Source: Nitrososphaerota archaeon (GTDB lineage: Archaea > Thermoproteota > Nitrososphaeria > Nitrososphaerales > Nitrosopumilaceae). From it: a stretch of 62,957 nt of DNA. The translations under genes were made by a program, and so were the position numbers. Each line of letters opens with the position of its first letter. The first letter of the stretch is position 1. The DNA lies in the NCBI GenBank assembly GCA_022573895.1, contig JACZTB010000006.1:1-62957 (forward strand). The letters are read 5' to 3'. Shown here in pieces: positions 59,766 through 62,957 of the stretch. The notes under the pieces were generated by a model. It saw only the letters and a program-made list of their open reading frames with translations, did not search any database and was not told the DNA's origin.

Positions 59766-60320
59766 TTATTTTTGATATCTAAAACAATTAACGGTATGAT
59801 CATTTACCATGCCTACTGCTTGCATTAATGCATAACAAATTGTAGGTCCAACAAAATTGAATCCACGTTTTTTTAGATCTTGGCTAAGTTTCTCTGAAAT
59901 TTCTGTTGTTGCTGGTAAATCTGATAATTTTTTGAATTTGTTTTGGATTGATTTGTGATCCACAAATCCCCAGATATAGTAATCGAATGAGCCAAATTCT
60001 TCCTGAATTTTAAGAAACTGTTTTGCATTGTTAATTGCTGAAGTGATTTTCAGCTTGTTTCTAATGATAGATTTGTCTTTGAGCAATTTTTCAACATGTT
60101 TTTGAGTGTATTTTGAGACTTTCAGGGCATCAAAATCAGAAAATACCTTTCTATAGCCTGCCCTATGTTTGAGAATAGTAATCCAAGATAGGCCAGCCTG
60201 AGCCCCTTCTAGTATTAGAAATTCAAACAATTTTTGATCATTGTGTTGTGGCCGACCCCATTCTTTGTCATGATATGTAATGTTTAGTTCATCTTTTGCC
60301 CACTCGCATCTTTTTTTCAT
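59766..60320 (-). CDS. tag: DNA-3-methyladenine glycosylase I
   Basis: 184 residues, ATG 60320. Zinc ligands Cys5 (RCEWAK), His17 (YHDKEW), and His and Cys of VNDHTVNCF are conserved. FEFLILEGAQAGLSWITIL and FDYYIWGFVDHKS, then GFNFVGPTICYALMQA are TagA signatures. Excises 3-methyladenine from alkylated DNA. The family is mainly bacterial, so transfer into the lineage is likely (inference). Divergent from the membrane gene at 60352. Confidence 0.93.
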   Translation of the reverse strand: MKKRCEWAKDELNITYHDKEWGRPQHNDQKLFEFLILEGAQAGLSWITILKHRAGYRKVFSDFDALKVSKYTQKHVEKLLKDKSIIRNKLKITSAINNAKQFLKIQEEFGSFDYYIWGFVDHKSIQNKFKKLSDLPATTEISEKLSQDLKKRGFNFVGPTICYALMQAVGMVNDHTVNCFRYQK

Positions 60321-60351
60321 AATTTGTCTACCAGTTAATACAAAATATTAG

Positions 60352-60798
60352 TTGTCAAATATCAGAGGAATTATGAAATTAAACCAACAATTATTACAAA
60401 TTAACAGAAATTTTCTGATCTGTTTTATTGTTTCAGCATCACTATCAGCAATAGTTGCTCAGTTGTTATCAGATTATGGAAATCATCTAAACACAACTTT
60501 TACCATAATTTTTGGATACATAGTTTACTTTGCTATTTTTTCATGTTTGTTTTATAGAGACAACAAAAGACGCTACAATACTATGAAGTCAAGTTTGATC
60601 AAAAGAGAATTGTTAGCTTTGGTCTCATCATTTGGCGTAGGTGAAATAATATATCTTGGAACAAGATGGCCAACGTTGTATTATTTTCTTGAGATTGGGA
60701 TAGAACCATTCTTGGCATCATTAATTTCAGAAATTATTTCAACTGCTGTTTATATGGTAACAGTTACCGTGTTTCTTAGAAAAACAAAGACGTTTTAG
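60352..60798 (+). CDS. Integral membrane protein, 148 aa
   Basis: TTG 60352 or, equally possible, ATG 60373 (MKLNQQLLQINRNFL). Four membrane helices (about 22-42, 50-66, 86-105 and 120-140) with basic loops (YRDNKRRYNTM). No signature recognised; size and layout resemble small GtrA-like or DUF membrane families. Its stop touches that of the convergent CBS gene. Confidence 0.7.
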   Translation: MSNIRGIMKLNQQLLQINRNFLICFIVSASLSAIVAQLLSDYGNHLNTTFTIIFGYIVYFAIFSCLFYRDNKRRYNTMKSSLIKRELLALVSSFGVGEIIYLGTRWPTLYYFLEIGIEPFLASLISEIISTAVYMVTVTVFLRKTKTF

Positions 60799-61206
60799 TT
60801 ATTTTGCAAGCTGGTTAACCAAATCAGTAGACGTGATTAGTCCAACAATATTTCCGTTTTCAGAAACTGCAAGTTTTCTTATTTTTTTACTACTCATCAT
60901 TTCTGCTGCAATAGAGATAGATTCGTCGTGATTAATTGTGATTAGTGGAGAAGACATTATTTTTTTAGCTGCAGTATCAAATGGAAGGTTGTTTGCAGCA
61001 ATTTTTGTTGCAAAATCTCTATCTGTAACGATACCAACAAGAGTCTCGTTTTCTTTGACAAGAATTGCACCTATTCCTACTTGTTCCATCATTTTTGCTA
61101 TTTGAAATGCTGTAGTCGTAGAATTTACAGAGATAAGAGATTTGGTCATAATATCTTTAACTAGAATTGAAGAGGAGTTGAAATCTTTACTGTTCATTAC
61201 TGTCAT
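60799..61206 (-). CDS. Tandem CBS-domain protein
   Basis: 135 residues, ATG 61206. Two CBS motifs: VKDIMTKSLISVNSTTTAFQ to GIVTDRDFATK, and AKKIMSSPLITINHDES to GLITSTDLVNQL. A CBS pair binds adenosine nucleotides or SAM and acts as an energy sensor; as a single pair with no catalytic domain, partner unknown. It lies beside tRNA-Arg on the same strand. Confidence 0.92.
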   Translation of the reverse strand: MTVMNSKDFNSSSILVKDIMTKSLISVNSTTTAFQIAKMMEQVGIGAILVKENETLVGIVTDRDFATKIAANNLPFDTAAKKIMSSPLITINHDESISIAAEMMSSKKIRKLAVSENGNIVGLITSTDLVNQLAK

Positions 61207-61252
61207 TAATGATTATAATATTTAAGATCTTAAGAAAATTACAAATAGTAAA

Positions 61253-61327
61253 CGGACCCGAAGGGATTCGAACCCTCGACCTAACGCTCCGCAAGCGTTC
61301 GCACTATCCAAGCTGTGCAACGAGTCC
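61253..61327 (-). tRNA. tRNA-Arg (anticodon GCG)
   Basis: Acceptor GGACTCG (61327-61321) pairs with CGGGTCC (61260-61254), discriminator G at 61253; CCA is not encoded. D stem GCAC/GTGC, anticodon stem AACGC/GCGTT with loop TTGCGGA (anticodon GCG), T arm GAGGG-TTCGAAT-CCCTT. All stems close. No intron. The antisense frame here gives the familiar false peptide GPEGIRTLDL. Confidence 0.95.
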
Positions 61328-61362
61328 GAAAAGTTTTGGAAATTTACGCTTAATGTGGATTG

Positions 61363-62190
61363 CTATTTGTCAGAAACTGTTTCTGCAAAAACATAAGGAG
61401 TTTCTTCTGATTCATGGAATGTCCAAACAGTTGGCAGAGTAATGGTTTGAATAGATTTGAGATTGTTTTTCTCAATTAATGTGCCCCAACCAGCCATATT
61501 TTTTGGATCTGGTTGATATTTTTGAGAGTTAGTACCAACAAATACCCAACCAGTATTTTTCTTAAGATTAGAGATTGAATTAATTTTTTTCAAGACACCA
61601 GATGCTAATGCAATTCCCCCCATTTGTGCAAGACCTCCAATGAAAAAGATTGGTTGTGAAAGATTCAATAAAGAATAATCAAATGTTTCTGCATCAGAGC
61701 AATATGGATGAAAGTCAAGTGTAGTCAAAAGTTTTTGAAGATCAACCAACATATTATCAATTTCTATGCTATATGATTCCAAATCTAACACTTTTGCACA
61801 AAATGCAATTCTTCCATCTCCAGAGCCGATATCGATTACTTCTCGATATCCTAGTTCTTTTGCAAGCAAGACACATACATATGCAGACACAATCCATGTT
61901 GGAGAAAAAGGTGCGCAACTTGAACTATGCTGAATGCTATTTAGCCAGTATTTGTTAATGTCACCTTCATAAATAATACAGTGAGTTTTACCAATAGTTT
62001 TTTCATACGAGTTATAGTAGATAGGATTCTTTGTTGCAAACTGGTGTAATAATTCCAAATCTTGTTGTTTGATTGGAAATATTTCAGATTTTGAAACAGG
62101 TATTACTTCCTGAATATGACTTGTACCATCATAAATTTTTGCAAATTCTTTTTTTAGATTTACTAAGTTTTTACTAAGTTTTTCAATCAT
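61363..62190 (-). CDS. Methyltransferase-fold protein, 275 aa
   Basis: Start ATG 62190, overlapping the upstream gene by eight bases; a longer frame from 62220 is possible. Residues about 110-135 contain LGYREVIDIGSGDGRIAF, a SAM-binding motif I, followed by YSIEID. The C-terminal part (GWVFVGTNSQKY, MAGWGTLIEKNN) fits a Rossmann-type ending. The N-terminal 100 residues are helical with several Cys/His. Substrate unknown. Coupled with the helical gene at 62183. Confidence 0.7.
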   Translation of the reverse strand: MIEKLSKNLVNLKKEFAKIYDGTSHIQEVIPVSKSEIFPIKQQDLELLHQFATKNPIYYNSYEKTIGKTHCIIYEGDINKYWLNSIQHSSSCAPFSPTWIVSAYVCVLLAKELGYREVIDIGSGDGRIAFCAKVLDLESYSIEIDNMLVDLQKLLTTLDFHPYCSDAETFDYSLLNLSQPIFFIGGLAQMGGIALASGVLKKINSISNLKKNTGWVFVGTNSQKYQPDPKNMAGWGTLIEKNNLKSIQTITLPTVWTFHESEETPYVFAETVSDK

Positions 62191-62620
62191 GAGATAATTC
62201 TTTGTCATACTGTTCAACAAATTCTTTAGTGCTCATTATTTGACGTAATTCTTCATATTCTTTGGCTTTGTTTTCAATTTCTTCTTTTGATTTTTCCTCA
62301 TTACCAGATTGTAGATTCTTTGTAGTATTTTGAATTGAATTTGCAAGTTTCTCCATAATCTGAGGATGAATATTAGAATTAAATTTATCAGATATCACTT
62401 TATCAATTTTTGCAATTTTATCTAACAATGTTTGGTGTTCATTGGCATTAATCTGCTGCTTTAGTACGGTAGACATTGAGGAAACATTTATGATTTGATA
62501 GTAGGTCTCAATAATTTCAGGTATAGATAATTCCGATTTTTTTGTTACATTATTGATTAGATGTTCTAGTTTTTCAGATTCAGTATGAAACATACTGGAT
62601 ATATCATCAATAGATGCCAT
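62183..62620 (-). CDS. Helical protein, 145 aa
   Basis: Start ATG 62620 (MASIDDISSMFHTESEKLEH); the frame is open to 62701 but those 27 residues overlap the aquaporin gene end and are rich in Asn/Lys/Phe. Entirely helical, acidic, no Cys. Its stop overlaps the ATG of the methyltransferase-fold gene by eight bases, suggesting translational coupling. Possibly a partner subunit. Not recognised. Confidence 0.6.
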   Translation of the reverse strand: MASIDDISSMFHTESEKLEHLINNVTKKSELSIPEIIETYYQIINVSSMSTVLKQQINANEHQTLLDKIAKIDKVISDKFNSNIHPQIMEKLANSIQNTTKNLQSGNEEKSKEEIENKAKEYEELRQIMSTKEFVEQYDKELSHD

Positions 62621-62666
62621 ATGGAAAAATAATATCAAATTTTTAAAAATGTTGGTATTTGAAAAA

Positions 62667-62957
62667 TTATGCTTCTTTTTCTGCCTTGTTGACATAAACA
62701 TAGTTCATGAGCAAACCGGCAATTATTCCACCTAAGATTGGTGCTGCCCAATACAACCAGTGGAATTCCCAGAATCCAGAGATTAATGCTGGACCAAATG
62801 TTCTTGCAGGATTTACTGATGCACCAGTAAGTGGAACACCAACTAGGTGAATAAGGAAAACCATTCCACCAATTGTAAATCCAGCCCATCCAGGAGATGC
62901 TTTCTTGTGAACAGCAGTCATAAAGATTACAGTTACTAAGAAGAATGTCAAAACTGC
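62667..62957 (-). CDS. Aquaporin (MIP family), N-terminus cut by window edge
   Basis: The C-terminal about 97 residues are present; the frame runs off the right edge without a start. SPGWAGFTIGGMVFLIHLVG, then GASVNPARTFGPAL is the second NPA half of MIP channels, followed by the last helix (YWAAPILGGIIAGLLMNYVY). The Arg after NPA is the selectivity-filter residue. The first half with the other NPA lies outside the window. Water or small neutral solutes. Confidence 0.9.
   Translation of the reverse strand, partial: AVLTFFLVTVIFMTAVHKKASPGWAGFTIGGMVFLIHLVGVPLTGASVNPARTFGPALISGFWEFHWLYWAAPILGGIIAGLLMNYVYVNKAEKEA

Noticed and set aside
61209-61442. 77-codon plus-strand frame with the peptide GPEGIRTLDL
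   Set aside because: It is antisense to the tRNA-Arg gene and to the end of the methyltransferase-fold gene; this peptide is a well-known false ORF over tRNA genes.

Overview
The window is AT-rich DNA from an ammonia-oxidising-type archaeon of the Nitrososphaerota (Thaumarchaeota), most like Nitrosopumilaceae. This rests on the combination of gene families: three TFB paralogues and a TBP, Sec61-beta, aIF1/SUI1, type II methionine aminopeptidase, class I lysyl-tRNA synthetase, archaeal Elp3, Tsr3 (DUF367), DUF99, DUF1512, DUF2070, coenzyme F420 synthesis genes and an archaeal-type RNase P RNA. No ammonia-oxidation gene is present. Genes are cut at both edges, so the window is probably a whole contig or a slice of one.

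Layout. 1-1349: edge fragments, including two 5'-truncated genes abutting head to head (a winged-helix gene and the tRNA-splicing endonuclease). 1448-5435: a tandem-SDR protein resembling half of Chloroflexus malonyl-CoA reductase, a ParB-like protein, an F420/FMN split-barrel protein and a lone Lrp/AsnC RAM domain. 5544-15640: an accessory-looking region with two TFB genes (the second probably co-transcribed with TBP), many microproteins (zinc ribbons, C2H2 fingers, an H1-like basic peptide), dispersed intergenic repeats, an integrase remnant, a probable frameshifted membrane/HEPN-like gene and a DsbA-like oxidoreductase with a membrane partner. A run of six tiny overlapping ORFs (10036-10664), four of them Cys-rich or zinc-finger-like, is the most unusual part.

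15711-29560: core metabolism and information processing: a hydroxyisobutyrate-dehydrogenase-like enzyme, an SDR, DUF99, a geranylgeranyl-reductase-like flavoprotein with a methyltransferase, RNase P RNA, a large membrane-anchored protein, cofD-cofC, a third TFB, a CPBP protease, aIF1, Sec61-beta, DUF2070 and a PD-(D/E)xK nuclease. 29642-36290: cell-surface proteins (a membrane-anchored family 5 solute-binding protein and a 1092-residue protein with a lamin-tail domain and seven repeated modules) around tsr3. 36426-46266: tRNA-Pro, MetAP, DUF1512, a tRNA-binding OB-fold protein, then a same-strand series SRPBCC, glycosyltransferase, HtrA, cofG, cofH, PmbA/TldD-like. 46287-56052: an antiporter, a winged-helix regulator with a perfect palindrome over its start codon, a PAC2 protein, purM, an ArsB/NhaD transporter, a basic tandem-repeat protein, elp3 and lysS. 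56062-62957: small membrane and zinc-finger genes, ferritin, an Nramp-like transporter, tag, a CBS protein, tRNA-Arg and a 5'-truncated aquaporin.

Together, cofC, cofD, cofG and cofH supply most of F420 synthesis (cofE is not seen here), and two split-barrel proteins are possible users. Ferritin and the Nramp-like carrier suggest metal storage and uptake. Three TFBs with TBP give alternative initiation-factor combinations. Many starts are TTG or GTG, and tight one- to eight-base overlaps (TAATG, ATGA) mark likely operons.
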